Numbered from the stretch's first letter, positions 47,162-55,707 are shown. The stretch is 64,000 nt of DNA from Kitasatospora sp. MAA4 (GCF_029893355.1 NZ_JARZAI010000007.1:124001-188000); one strand, 5' to 3'. Numbers and translations: made by a program. The notes: generated by a model from the letters alone, not told the origin.

Positions 47162-47163
47162 AA

Positions 47164-47961
47164 CTAGAGTCCGAAGCGTCGGCCCAGCTCGCCGAGGTTG
47201 CCCAGGCCCGGGACCTGGAGGTTCGGCAGCTGCTGGCCGCCGCCGGGGTACTGGCTCTGGTAGCCCTGCTGCGGCAGGCCGCCGCCTGGGATGCCGGGTT
47301 CCGCGTCCACCCGTCCCACCGGCCGCTCGGCCATCAGGACCTCGCTCGACTGCACCAGCACCTGCCCCGCACCGACGAACTCGAACTGGTGCTCCTCGCC
47401 GGAGGCGCCGCCCAGCCCGGTCAGCCGGCGCAGCCCGCCCAGCACGCCGTGCAGGTACTGGTGGTCGTAGTGGTGGCAGGGGGCCGGGCAGTCGGCCCAG
47501 CCGACCAGTGCCTGCGGATCCACTCGAACGGGTGGCTCCATGAAATGCACCGGACCGTTCGACGCCGCGACGAACTTCCCCGTGCCCAGCAGGGTGAGGA
47601 AGCCCGGGATGATCGACTGCTTCAGCGCCAGGGTCGGCTCGAAGGCGAGCAGGTTGCCGGAGCGGACGGTGAGATTGCCCTGGTCCAGGTCGTAGGAGTT
47701 CAGGTCGAAGGCCCGGTCAGCCAGCACCATCTTGCCGCGCCCCTGGGCGACCACCCAGTCCGCCGCGTGCAGCGGGGAGTTGAACTGCTGCCCGAGCAGT
47801 CGGTCGAGCGCGCCGTGGCCGACGCCCTGGAAGCTGATGTCGCCGTAGTAGGCGACCATCTTGCCCTTCTGCAGGAAGTAACTGCCGTTCAGCTCGACCG
47901 AGAAGGCGTACGGGTTGACGTTGTCGTTGGCCGGGAGGCTGTACGCGTCGTACGTCTCCAT
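47164..47961 (-). CDS. AIM24-family protein (third in tandem)
   Basis: 265 residues of the AIM24/TerB-associated beta-sandwich family: FSVELNGSYFLQKGKMVAYYGDISFQG, GRGKMVLADRAFDLN, and HQFEFVGAGQVLVQSSE. It differs from its two upstream paralogues by a longer C-terminus rich in Gly/Gln/Pro and by a C-x3-C-x-x-Y segment (DCPAPCHHYDHQYLHG). The ATG overlaps the stop of the preceding gene (TGATG), with AGGAGA upstream, so translation is coupled. Function is not established in bacteria. Confidence 0.88.
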   Translation of the reverse strand: METYDAYSLPANDNVNPYAFSVELNGSYFLQKGKMVAYYGDISFQGVGHGALDRLLGQQFNSPLHAADWVVAQGRGKMVLADRAFDLNSYDLDQGNLTVRSGNLLAFEPTLALKQSIIPGFLTLLGTGKFVAASNGPVHFMEPPVRVDPQALVGWADCPAPCHHYDHQYLHGVLGGLRRLTGLGGASGEEHQFEFVGAGQVLVQSSEVLMAERPVGRVDAEPGIPGGGLPQQGYQSQYPGGGQQLPNLQVPGLGNLGELGRRFGL

Positions 47962-48611
47962 CAGAGCTTCTCCTCGCTCGCCTGCACGTAGACGGTGCCC
48001 TGCCCGGACAGCTCCAGCTGGAACGCCTCGCCCGAGCCACGTCCGATCATGTCGCGCCAACCCAGCGCGCTGGACAGCCTGTTGGTGACCTCGCCGCGGT
48101 GCGCGACGTACGCCTGCGGGTCGACGTGGACCGGTCGGCCGGGCGTGATCGGCAGCTCGAAGACGCCGCCGTGCGCCATCACCGCCACCGAGCCGTGGCC
48201 GGACAGCCGGGTGGTGAAGAGCCCCTGGCCGGTCACCTGGCCCCGGACGATGCCCATCACCCCGCCCTGCGAGCCCATGAACAGGGTGGACTGCTGGAGC
48301 GTCCCGTCGAAGGCCAGCAGTCGGTCCGCCTCCACGCACAGCGTGTCGCCGACCAGGTCGACCACGTGGACGTGGTGGCCCCCGTGGCCGAACAGCACGG
48401 TGCCGCGCCCCTCGACGGTCATCAGCGGGGTGTCCTCGCCCGCCACCCGGCGCCCGATCATCGACATCACGCCGCCCTGGCCGCCGGTCAGGTTCGGCGT
48501 GAAGCTGACCTCGCCGCGGTAGCCGAGCATCGCGCCGCGCTGGCTGAACATCCGCTGGCCGGGCTGGATCGGCGCCTCGACCATCTTTCCGTTGATCTTG
48601 TGGAACGGCAT
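47961..48611 (-). CDS. AIM24-family protein (second in tandem)
   Basis: 216 residues starting MPFHKINGKMVEAPIQPGQ, with the family's repeated beta-strand pattern (AMLGYRGEVSFTPN, GLFTTRLSGHGSVAVMAHGG, VHVDPQAYVAHRG, GEAFQLELSGQGTVYVQASE). TGATG overlap with the gene before it and with the gene after it. It is close in sequence to the first copy, indicating tandem duplication. Confidence 0.88.
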   Translation of the reverse strand: MPFHKINGKMVEAPIQPGQRMFSQRGAMLGYRGEVSFTPNLTGGQGGVMSMIGRRVAGEDTPLMTVEGRGTVLFGHGGHHVHVVDLVGDTLCVEADRLLAFDGTLQQSTLFMGSQGGVMGIVRGQVTGQGLFTTRLSGHGSVAVMAHGGVFELPITPGRPVHVDPQAYVAHRGEVTNRLSSALGWRDMIGRGSGEAFQLELSGQGTVYVQASEEKL

Positions 48612-49249
48612 CAGACGTCGCCCCCGAAGGTGATCTTCTCGGAGGGCTGGACGTAGACCAGGCCCTCGCCGGTGAACTCCGCCTGGACCGCCTCGCCGCC
48701 GCCCTCGCCCATCAGCGTGGTCCAGCCCGCGCCGGACCGCAGGCTGCGGTTGAGGTTCCCGGTGTGCGCGACGTACGCCCCCGGGTCCACCCGCAGCGGC
48801 ATCCCCTGCGACACCCGCAGGATCACGGCGGGCCCGTTCGAGGTCACCGCCGCCCAGCCGGACCCCTCCACCCTGGTGGTGAACAGGCCGTCGCCGGACG
48901 CCATCCCGTTCAGGCCGGTGAAGGTGGTGCCGGTGCGCAGGCCCGCCTCGGTGCACAGCAGGTTGTCCGCCTCGACGTGCAGCGCCTCGCCGTTCAGCCG
49001 CACGAGGTTGATCTCGGTGGCCTGGGCGGCGAAGAAGCAGGTGCCGTTGCCCTGGACCTCCATCACCGTCATCTGCTCGCCGGTCAGCCTGCGCGTCACC
49101 ATCCCGCGCAGGCCCTCGCCGCCGCCGGTGAGCTTCTTGAACGTCATCTGCCCGGTGTAGGCGACCATCGAGCCGTTGCGGGCCCTGACGGCGTCACCCG
49201 CCAGATCGACGGCGAGTACCCGGGAACCCTGGAGTCGGAACTGTGCCAC
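48611..49249 (-). CDS. AIM24-family protein (first in tandem)
   Basis: 212 residues starting with GTG at 49249 (VAQFRLQGSRVLAVDLAG). Same repeated motifs as its neighbours: GLFTTRVEGSGWAAVTSNGP, LRVDPGAYVAHTG and VQAEFTGEGLVYVQPSE. No signal peptide or membrane segment. It heads the three-gene run; the ribosome-binding site is weak. In yeast Aim24 supports mitochondrial membrane organisation, but the bacterial role is unknown. Confidence 0.87.
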   Translation of the reverse strand: MAQFRLQGSRVLAVDLAGDAVRARNGSMVAYTGQMTFKKLTGGGEGLRGMVTRRLTGEQMTVMEVQGNGTCFFAAQATEINLVRLNGEALHVEADNLLCTEAGLRTGTTFTGLNGMASGDGLFTTRVEGSGWAAVTSNGPAVILRVSQGMPLRVDPGAYVAHTGNLNRSLRSGAGWTTLMGEGGGEAVQAEFTGEGLVYVQPSEKITFGGDV

Positions 49250-49274
49250 CCGGTGAAGATACGCCAGGCGTCCG

Positions 49275-50039
49275 TCAGACGGTTCCGGCGGCCGTCTCGA
49301 CCTCCAGGAAGGAGGCCGAGTGGCGCTCGGCCTCGAAGGCCTCGACGCCGCCGCGCAGGCCGAAGAGGCGCTTGGAGACCAGGATCCAGAGCACCGCGAG
49401 GACGTTGAGGAGCAGCGTGGCGATCTTGAACGCGCTGACCTTCTCGGTCAGTTCGTAGACCTCCAGGGGAAGGAAGGCGGCGGTGGCGATCACCGTCAGG
49501 TACTCGGCCCAGCGCCGGCCCAGCCACAGGCCCACGCCCTCGACCAGCTCGATCAGCGCGTAGGCCAGCAGGGCCGCGGCGACGATCACCAGGGTGTTGT
49601 GCCGGTAGTCGAAGGTCTTGCGGATGGTGTCGACCACGGGGGAGTGGTCGAGGTCGTAGTGGAAGTGGTCGGCGACCGGCTTGAAGGCCGTCAGGTCCTG
49701 GTCGAACAGGTCGCGCACGGCGTTCTGGCTGTTGGAGAACTTCCACACCGCCCAGGCGGCCAGGATGATCAGCACACCGCGCAGCACCCGCTCGACGGCG
49801 AGGAAGCGCAGGATGAAGAGGTCGCGCAGGGCCTTGCCGCGCGGGACCAGCGGGGCGTTCGCGGCCGGCCCCGAGCCGTCCGGGGCGCCGAGCGCGAAGT
49901 CGCCGCAGCGCAGGCACCGCCAGGCGTCGCCGAGCGCGGTGGCGGCGTGCAGCCGCTCGCGCAGGTGCGACTCGGACGGGGCGTAGGTGGTGTGGCCGCG
50001 CTTGGCGCAGGTCCGACGATCCCAGTCCCGCTTGAACAT
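49275..50039 (-). CDS. DUF2127 multi-pass membrane protein
   Basis: 254 residues. The N-terminal ~70 residues contain CAKRGH and CLRCGD, a possible zinc-binding pair, then four membrane segments (LRGVLIILAAWAVWKF, LVIVAAALLAYALIELV, EYLTVIATAAFLPLEVYEL, IATLLLNVLAVLWILV) characteristic of DUF2127. ATG at 50039. It ends 25 bp before the AIM24 run on the same strand, so it may be cotranscribed with it. Function unknown. Confidence 0.82.
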   Translation of the reverse strand: MFKRDWDRRTCAKRGHTTYAPSESHLRERLHAATALGDAWRCLRCGDFALGAPDGSGPAANAPLVPRGKALRDLFILRFLAVERVLRGVLIILAAWAVWKFSNSQNAVRDLFDQDLTAFKPVADHFHYDLDHSPVVDTIRKTFDYRHNTLVIVAAALLAYALIELVEGVGLWLGRRWAEYLTVIATAAFLPLEVYELTEKVSAFKIATLLLNVLAVLWILVSKRLFGLRGGVEAFEAERHSASFLEVETAAGTV

Positions 50040-50198
50040 GGTGGTGCTCCCCCAGGTCGGTGCATGCGCGCCGGGCTCGGCCGCGCGGGAAGCAGGATAG
50101 CGAGGCGAACGCCGGGGAGCGCGCGGATGTGACCTCGCGCACGACCGGGCCCCCGGCGCACGCTCCGCCGGACGGGCCTGCCCATAATGGGCAGCGGT

Positions 50199-50216
50199 TT
50201 GTGCGTCTGTTCACAA
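50199..50216. promoter_or_regulatory. Rex-like operator upstream of a DUF3817 gene
   Basis: TTGTGCGTCTGTTCACAA carries both outer half-sites of the Rex consensus, TTGTG and TTCACAA, at the correct 18-base length. It lies just downstream of a CATAAT -10-like box (50183-50188) and 47 bp before the ATG, a position suited to repression. This is the better of the two Rex-like sites in its outer bases. Confidence 0.6.
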
Positions 50217-50263
50217 GGCGCCGTTCCCACCCTGTCGTCCCCGCCCGCAGTGAGGTACCCGTC

Positions 50264-50590
50264 ATGAAGAACAGCGCCGTCCACCGCCTGCGTCTCGTCT
50301 CCGGCCCGGAGGGACTGTCCTTCCTCCTGCTGCTGGTCGGCATGGTGTTCAAGTACAACACCAGCTTCAACCCGGTCCCGGTGCTCGGCATGATCCACGG
50401 GATGCTCTTCCTGGCCTACGTCGCGTTCTGGGGCCTGGCCTGGCAGAAGCAGGGCTGGGACCTCAAGCGGGCGGTGCTGCTGCTGATCCTCTCGGTGCTC
50501 CCGACCGGCGGGTTCTTCGCCGAGCGGATGCTCGCCAAGGAGGAGCGCGGCGGCGCGGTCCTCGCCGAGCCGGCCCGCGCCACCGCCTGA
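50264..50590 (+). CDS. DUF3817 small membrane protein A
   Basis: 108 residues with three membrane segments (LSFLLLLVGMVFKY, VLGMIHGMLFLAYVAFWGLAW, AVLLLILSVLPTGGFFAERML). The conserved H in GMIHGMLFLAY and the terminal FFAER are family features of DUF3817. Divergent from the DUF2127 gene; a Rex-like site precedes it. A paralogue with the same signature lies 659 bp downstream, after a MarR gene. Function unknown; control by cellular NADH would suggest a respiratory link. Confidence 0.85.
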   Translation: MKNSAVHRLRLVSGPEGLSFLLLLVGMVFKYNTSFNPVPVLGMIHGMLFLAYVAFWGLAWQKQGWDLKRAVLLLILSVLPTGGFFAERMLAKEERGGAVLAEPARATA

Positions 50591-50663
50591 GTCGCAGCCT
50601 GGGCCGGTTCCACCATGCGGTCCGCCCAAGTTCCCTGGGCGGACCCGCCGGTACGGTGAGGGC

Positions 50664-51182
50664 GTGGCCAAACCTCTCGCTCTCGACTTCGACCCGATCG
50701 CCCGCGCCGACGAACTCTGGGCCCGCCGCTGGGGCGCCGTGCCCTCGATGGCGGCGATCACCTCGGTGATGCGCGCGCACCAGATCCTGCTGGGCCGGGT
50801 CGACGCGGTGGTCAAGCCGTACGGGCTGACCTTCGCGCGCTACGAGGCACTGGTGCTGCTGACCTTCAGCCGGACCGGCGAGCTGTCGCTGTCGAAGATC
50901 GGCGAGCGGCTGATGGTGCATCCCACCAGCGTCACCAACACGGTCGACCGGCTGGAGAAGGCCGGCCTGGTCTCCCGGCGGCCCAACCCGGACGACGGCC
51001 GGGGCGTGCTGGCCGCGATCACCCCGCTCGGCCGCAGCACGGTCGAGCAGGCCACCCGGGAGCTGATGGCCGCCGAGTTCGGCCTGGAATCGTACGACGC
51101 TGAGCAGTGCCGACAGGTGTTCGAGCTGCTCAGGCCGCTGCGGGTGGCGGCCGGTGACTTCACCGAACCCCCGGAGCAGTGA
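50664..51182 (+). CDS. MarR-family transcriptional regulator between DUF3817 genes
   Basis: 172 residues: KPYGLTFARYEALVLLTFSRTG, LSLSKIGERLMVHPTSVTNTVDRLEKAGLV (helix-turn-helix) and the wing SRRPNPDDGRGVLAAITPLG. GTG at 50664 with GGTGAGGG upstream. One cysteine is present (AEQCRQVFELL), near the C-terminus. The position between two DUF3817 genes suggests it regulates one or both. Confidence 0.9.
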   Translation: MAKPLALDFDPIARADELWARRWGAVPSMAAITSVMRAHQILLGRVDAVVKPYGLTFARYEALVLLTFSRTGELSLSKIGERLMVHPTSVTNTVDRLEKAGLVSRRPNPDDGRGVLAAITPLGRSTVEQATRELMAAEFGLESYDAEQCRQVFELLRPLRVAAGDFTEPPEQ

Positions 51183-51248
51183 TCGTCGGTAGGGCGGTTA
51201 CCCTCGGATGAGCTCCAACCCCCCTGTCGAGCACGAAGGCTGCCCACT

Positions 51249-51584
51249 ATGAAGTCCACCCCCCTGCTGGCCTGGTACCGGGCGCTGGCCATCGCGACCG
51301 GCTGTGCGCTGCTGATCTTCTGCGGCTTCATGATCGCGAAGTACGGCTTCGGCGCGGCCAAGGACGCCACGATGTACGTGGCGATGCTGCACGGCTACCT
51401 CTACATCGGCTACTTCGTGGTGACCTTCCTGCTCGGCCAGAAGCTCAAGTGGCCGATGGGCCGGCTGCTCTTCACGCTGGCCGCCGGCTGCATCCCGTTC
51501 GCCTCGTTCATCGCCGAGCGCCGGGTGGTCCGCGAGGCCACCGCGTCGGCAGCCTCCGCGGCGCCGCAGCCCGTCAGAGCCTGA
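51249..51584 (+). CDS. DUF3817 small membrane protein B
   Basis: 111 residues with three membrane segments (ALAIATGCALLIFCGFMIA, VAMLHGYLYIGYFVVTFLLG, LLFTLAAGCIPFASFIAER). The LHGYLYIGYF histidine and the FIAER end align with the paralogue at 50264. ATG at 51249, 66 bp after the MarR gene; the run ends at an intrinsic terminator. Function unknown. Confidence 0.85.
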   Translation: MKSTPLLAWYRALAIATGCALLIFCGFMIAKYGFGAAKDATMYVAMLHGYLYIGYFVVTFLLGQKLKWPMGRLLFTLAAGCIPFASFIAERRVVREATASAASAAPQPVRA

Positions 51585-51600
51585 GCACTCTCCGACGCAG

Positions 51601-51628
51601 GCCCCCACCGACAGGTGGGGGCCTTTTT
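51601..51628 (+). terminator. Intrinsic terminator after DUF3817 gene B
   Basis: GCCCCCACC / GGTGGGGGC stem with a GACA loop followed by CTTTTT, a classic Rho-independent terminator and the best T-tract in the window. Confidence 0.95.
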
Positions 51629-51708
51629 GCGGTCTGCCATCATCGACAAGTAGTAGGACGTCCGAGTAAATTTCAAGGAGTCCTTCCAACGAGCGGGAGT
51701 GGGTCGCA

Positions 51709-53412
51709 GTGGACGCCGAAGAGATCGAGCGGGGCCGGCAGCGCTGGCAGCAGCGGTACGACAAGGCCCGCAAGCGCGACGCCGACTTCACCACCCTCTC
51801 CGGTGACGAGGTCGAGCCGGTCTACGGGCCGCCGGCCGGCGTCCCGTACGAGGGCTTCGAGCGGATCGGCTGGCCGGGCGAGTACCCGTTCACCCGCGGC
51901 CTGCACCCGACCGGCTACCGCGGCCGGACGTGGACGATCCGGCAGTTCGCCGGCTTCGGCAACGCCCAGCAGACCAACGAGCGCTACAAGATGATCCTGG
52001 AGGCCGGCGGCGGCGGCCTCTCGGTCGCCTTCGACATGCCGACCCTGATGGGGTACGACTCCGACGACCCCAAGTCGCTCGGCGAGGTCGGGCACTGCGG
52101 CGTGGCCATCGACTCGGCCGCCGACATGGAGGTGCTGTTCGACAGCATCCCGCTCGGCGACGTCACCACCTCGATGACGATCAGCGGGCCGGCCGTCCCG
52201 GTCTTCTGCATGTACCTGGTGGCGGCCGAGCGCCAGGGGATCGACCCGGCGGTGCTCAACGGGACCCTGCAGACCGACATCTTCAAGGAGTACATCGCCC
52301 AGAAGGAGTGGCTCTTCGCGCCCGAGCCGCACCTGCGCCTGATCGGCGACCTGATGGAGTACTGCGCGACCGGCATCCCGGCCTACAAGCCGCTCTCGGT
52401 CTCCGGCTACCACATCCGCGAGGCCGGCACGACGGCCGCGCAGGAGCTGGCGTACACCCTCGCCGACGGCTTCGGCTACGTCGAGCTCGGCCTCTCCCGC
52501 GGCATGGACGTGGACGTCTTCGCGCCCGGCCTGTCGTTCTTCTTCGACGCCCACCTGGACTTCTTCGAGGAGATCGCCAAGTTCCGCGCCGCGCGCCGGA
52601 TCTGGGCCCGCTGGATGCGCGACACCTACGGCGCCAAGACCGACAAGGCGCAGTGGCTGCGCTTCCACACCCAGACCGCCGGCGTCTCGCTGACCGCCCA
52701 GCAGCCGTACAACAACGTGGTCCGCACCGCCGTGGAGGCGCTGTCGGCGATCCTCGGCGGCACCAACTCGCTGCACACCAACGCCCTGGACGAGACGCTG
52801 GCGCTGCCCTCCGAGCTGGCCGCCGAGATCGCGCTGCGCACCCAGCAGGTGCTGATGGAGGAGACCGGGGTGGCCAACGTGGCCGACCCGCTGGGCGGTT
52901 CCTGGTACGTCGAGGCGCTCACCGACCGGATCGAGGCGCAGGCCGAGGAGATCTTCGCCAAGATCCTGGCCAAGGGCGCCAAGGCGGCCAACGACTCCAA
53001 GGGCCACGCGATCGGCCCGATGACCGCGGGCATCCTGCGCGGCATCGAGGAGGGCTGGTTCATGAGCGAGACCGCCGAGGCGGCCTTCGCCTACCAGACG
53101 GCGCTGGAGAAGGGCGAGAAGCGGGTGGTCGGCGTCAACTGCCACCCCAAGTCGGTCACCCCGCCGCTGGAGATCCTGCGGGTCAGCCACGAGGTGGAGC
53201 GCGAGCAGGTCCGGGTGCTGGCCGCACGCAGGGCCGGCCGCGACGAGGCCGCTGTCCGGGCCGGCCTGGACGGCATGCTGGCCGCCGCCCGCGACGGCCG
53301 GAACATGATCCCGCCGATGCTGGAGGCCGTCCGGGCCGAGGCGACCCTGGGCGAGATCTGCAACACCCTGCGCGCCGAGTGGGGTATCTACCGCGAGCCC
53401 GCCGGGTTCTGA
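51709..53412 (+). CDS. icmA: Isobutyryl-CoA mutase large subunit
   Basis: Coenzyme-B12-dependent mutase interconverting isobutyryl-CoA and n-butyryl-CoA; the large subunit binds substrate and must pair with a separate cobalamin-binding small subunit. 567 residues, with no B12-binding domain at its C-terminus. The specificity residues are Phe80 ([10 protein letters not shown]) and Gln198 (EYIAQKEW), which mark ICM; methylmalonyl-CoA mutase has Tyr and Arg there. GTG start at 51709. The small subunit gene is not in this window. It works with MeaB, PduO-type adenosyltransferase and, for propionate, mce. Confidence 0.93.
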   Translation: MDAEEIERGRQRWQQRYDKARKRDADFTTLSGDEVEPVYGPPAGVPYEGFERIGWPGEYPFTRGLHPTGYRGRTWTIRQFAGFGNAQQTNERYKMILEAGGGGLSVAFDMPTLMGYDSDDPKSLGEVGHCGVAIDSAADMEVLFDSIPLGDVTTSMTISGPAVPVFCMYLVAAERQGIDPAVLNGTLQTDIFKEYIAQKEWLFAPEPHLRLIGDLMEYCATGIPAYKPLSVSGYHIREAGTTAAQELAYTLADGFGYVELGLSRGMDVDVFAPGLSFFFDAHLDFFEEIAKFRAARRIWARWMRDTYGAKTDKAQWLRFHTQTAGVSLTAQQPYNNVVRTAVEALSAILGGTNSLHTNALDETLALPSELAAEIALRTQQVLMEETGVANVADPLGGSWYVEALTDRIEAQAEEIFAKILAKGAKAANDSKGHAIGPMTAGILRGIEEGWFMSETAEAAFAYQTALEKGEKRVVGVNCHPKSVTPPLEILRVSHEVEREQVRVLAARRAGRDEAAVRAGLDGMLAAARDGRNMIPPMLEAVRAEATLGEICNTLRAEWGIYREPAGF

Positions 53413-53424
53413 GTCGACGCGCAC

Positions 53425-53461
53425 GGGCCCCGGAAGTCGACCGGATCGACTTCCGGGGCCC
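53425..53461. terminator. Bidirectional terminator between icmA and tetR
   Basis: GGGCCCCGGAAGTCGA pairs perfectly with TCGACTTCCGGGGCCC (16 bp) around CCGGA. It separates two convergent genes. Confidence 0.88.
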
Positions 53462-53468
53462 TGGGGGT

Positions 53469-54095
53469 TCAGGCGCGAAAGCCCGGTAGCGGGTTGAGCA
53501 GCAGGGTGGTGAAGCGGGAGATCCAGTCGGGCGTGACCGGCTCACCGCTGACCAGCATCCGGTGCTCCACGGTGCCCGCGATGGTGTCGAAGATGATGTC
53601 GATCTCCTCGGCCGCCGACGCCTCGTCGCAGTCCGGGTCGAGCTCCCCGCGGGCCTGGGCGTTGGCCCGCCCCTGGCGCACCAGGCGCTTCTGCGGGTCG
53701 ACGATGGTCTGCCGGATCCGCTTGCGCAGCTGCGCGTCGCGGGTGCCCTCGGCGAACAGCGCGAGCAGAGCGGCCTGCGTCTCCGGCCGGGAGAGCAGCG
53801 CGGCGAACTGCGCCACCACGTCCTCGATGTCCGCCCGCAGACTGCCCAGATCGGTCACCTCCAGCTCCTCCAGCTGGGTGGCCACGGCGTCCATGACCAG
53901 CTCGTTCTTGGATGGCCAGCGGCGGTAGAGGGTGGTCTTGGCGACGCCGGCCCGCAGCGCGACCTGGCCGATGCTGAGCCCGCCCCAGCCGACTTCGGCC
54001 AGGGCTTCGCGGGTGGCGTCGAGGATCGCGCGGTCGGCGGCTGCGCTGCGCGGTCGGCCCTTCGCGCGGTGCGGTGCGGGTGGAGGGGTGGCCAC
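53469..54095 (-). CDS. TetR-family transcriptional regulator
   Basis: 208 residues. The N-terminal helix-turn-helix is clear: DATREALAEVGWGGLSIGQVALRAGVAKTTLYRRWPSKNEL in order; the C-terminal ligand domain is typical TetR_C. GTG at 54095 with AAGGAG 5 bases upstream; a longer frame exists but begins with unconserved basic sequence. It is divergent from the thioredoxin-TPR gene, with a perfect palindrome between them, so it likely controls that gene, itself, or both. Ligand unknown. Confidence 0.9.
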   Translation of the reverse strand: MATPPPAPHRAKGRPRSAAADRAILDATREALAEVGWGGLSIGQVALRAGVAKTTLYRRWPSKNELVMDAVATQLEELEVTDLGSLRADIEDVVAQFAALLSRPETQAALLALFAEGTRDAQLRKRIRQTIVDPQKRLVRQGRANAQARGELDPDCDEASAAEEIDIIFDTIAGTVEHRMLVSGEPVTPDWISRFTTLLLNPLPGFRA

Positions 54096-54464
54096 CAGGG
54101 CTCCTTGCGATCTGTACTGATGAGTAGCTTGGGTGGGGGAGGCCACCGTATCCGCAGTTCGGCGACGGCGGAAGGCACGGCGGAAAGTGGGGGACGTCAC
54201 GTCGTCCCGGGGGTGGGCGGGCTTGCGGCGGGGGGGCGGTGTCCAGATACGCTACGACTCGTAGCGAAAGAGCGGCAACCACGTGCCGGCCCTGTGGGAG
54301 GGGCGACGGCGCGGGGCGCGGGTGGGGATCCGCGTCGCAGCGAGAACGGCTACAGGGGAGACGGGCTCCAGCCGGAGCGGCGTCCGGCGCGCGCGCACCA
54401 GCCCGCGGCGGACTTTCCCGGCGGATGGTGCCCGGCATTCGCGCGGACGGGGGAGGATAGTGCC
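54096..54464. other. tetR - thioredoxin divergent spacer
   Basis: 369 bp without a gene. It holds the tetR promoter on the left and, on the right, a perfect palindrome at 54250-54266 with TACGCT (54248-54253) as a possible -10 for the rightward gene and TTGCGG (54223-54228) as a loose -35. The rightward leader is then about 200 bases. Confidence 0.55.
54250..54266. promoter_or_regulatory. Perfect 17-bp palindrome, probable TetR operator
   Basis: CGCTACGA-C-TCGTAGCG is a perfect inverted repeat with an odd centre, the size and symmetry of TetR-family operators, in the region between the TetR gene and the gene at 54465. It overlaps a -10-like TACGCT, so binding would repress the rightward gene. 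Confidence 0.6.
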
Positions 54465-55472
54465 ATGCAGCCACGGAACACGCATCTGAACAGCGCCGCC
54501 CTGCGCGGCGCGGTCGACCTCGCCGCGGTGAAGGCGGCCGGCGAGGCCGCGCAGAAGGCCGAGCAGGCCCGCGCCGAACGCGCCCGGCAGGCGGCCGCCG
54601 CCGAGGCGTCCGGCGTCGAGGTCCCCGGCCCGGCCTACCCGCTCGTCATCGACGTCGACGAGGCCACCTTCGAGGACGAGGTGGTCCAGCGGTCCGCCGA
54701 GGTCCCGGTCGTCGTCGACTTCTGGGCCGAGTGGTGCGGCCCGTGCAAGCAGCTCAGCCCGATCCTGGAGCGTCTGGCCGAGGAGTACGCCGGCCGGATC
54801 GTGCTCGCCAAGATCGACGTGGACCGCAACCAGCTGATCGCCGAGCAGTTCGGCATCCAGGGCATCCCGGCCGTGATGGCCGTGGTGGCCGGCCAGTTGG
54901 TCCCGCTCTTCCAGGGCGCGGAGAACGAGGCGAACGTCCGCAAGATCCTCGACCAGCTGATCGCGGTGGCCGAGCAGCGCTTCGGCATCGTCGGCGCCTC
55001 GGGGGCGGCCCCCGCTGAGGGCGACGGCGAGTCGGCGCGTCCGCAGGCCATGTCCCCCGAGGACCTGGCGCTCTCCGCCGCGCACGACGCGCTGGACCAG
55101 GGTGACCTGGGCGGCGCGATCCAGGCGTACCAGAACGTGCTGGCCGACCAGCCCGGCAACGTCGAGGCCCAGCTCGGTCTGGCCCAGGCGCAGTTGCTGC
55201 GCCGGGTGGAGACGCTGGACCCGCAGGCCGTCCGGGCCGCCGCCGCGGCCGACCCGGCCTCGGTGCCGGCCCAGCTGGACGCCGCGGACCTGGACCTGGT
55301 GGGCGGTCATGTCGAGGACGCCTTCGGGCGCCTGGTGCAGACCGTCGGACGCACCTTCGGCGCGGACCGGGACACCGTGCGGCTGCGCCTGCTGGAGCTC
55401 TTCGAGGTGATCGGTCCGGACGACCCGCGGGTGACCGCGGCCCGCAGCGCACTGGCCCGCGTGCTCTTCTGA
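54465..55472 (+). CDS. Thioredoxin-TPR co-chaperone (YbbN/CnoX-like)
   Basis: 335 residues. An Ala/Glu-rich N-terminus (about 60 residues) precedes a thioredoxin domain with an intact WCGPCK active site, IPAVMAVV cis-proline loop, and a C-terminal TPR region (SAAHDALDQGDLGGAIQAYQNVL). YbbN-like proteins act as redox-regulated holdases; E. coli YbbN lacks the CXXC pair, whereas here both cysteines are present, so thiol-disulfide exchange is possible. ATG at 54465 with GGGAGGA upstream. Confidence 0.92.
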   Translation: MQPRNTHLNSAALRGAVDLAAVKAAGEAAQKAEQARAERARQAAAAEASGVEVPGPAYPLVIDVDEATFEDEVVQRSAEVPVVVDFWAEWCGPCKQLSPILERLAEEYAGRIVLAKIDVDRNQLIAEQFGIQGIPAVMAVVAGQLVPLFQGAENEANVRKILDQLIAVAEQRFGIVGASGAAPAEGDGESARPQAMSPEDLALSAAHDALDQGDLGGAIQAYQNVLADQPGNVEAQLGLAQAQLLRRVETLDPQAVRAAAAADPASVPAQLDAADLDLVGGHVEDAFGRLVQTVGRTFGADRDTVRLRLLELFEVIGPDDPRVTAARSALARVLF

Positions 55473-55563
55473 CGGGCCTCCGGTGGCACGGCAGGTGACC
55501 TGCGGTGTCGTCGGTGATTTGACGACAATCTGATGAATCGGCGTAGGTTTATCAAATCTTGAC

Positions 55564-55606
55564 AACACCGCCGGGTGGTCACCTCAGGTGACCGCCCGGC
55601 GGTGTT
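55564..55606. terminator. Strong hairpin terminator
   Basis: AACACCGCCGGGTGGTCACCT pairs with AGGTGACCGCCCGGCGGTGTT with one T-G pair, closing on a short loop, followed by TTT. It ends the thioredoxin-TPR transcript. Confidence 0.9.
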
Positions 55607-55707
55607 TCCGCCGTGTTTCCACGAGATTTCCCCGGTGCTGACTCCGCATATGATCACTCTGCGTTGATGTCATGGCCAGCTCAGATGCAAACCACTTGGC
55701 TGTTGGA

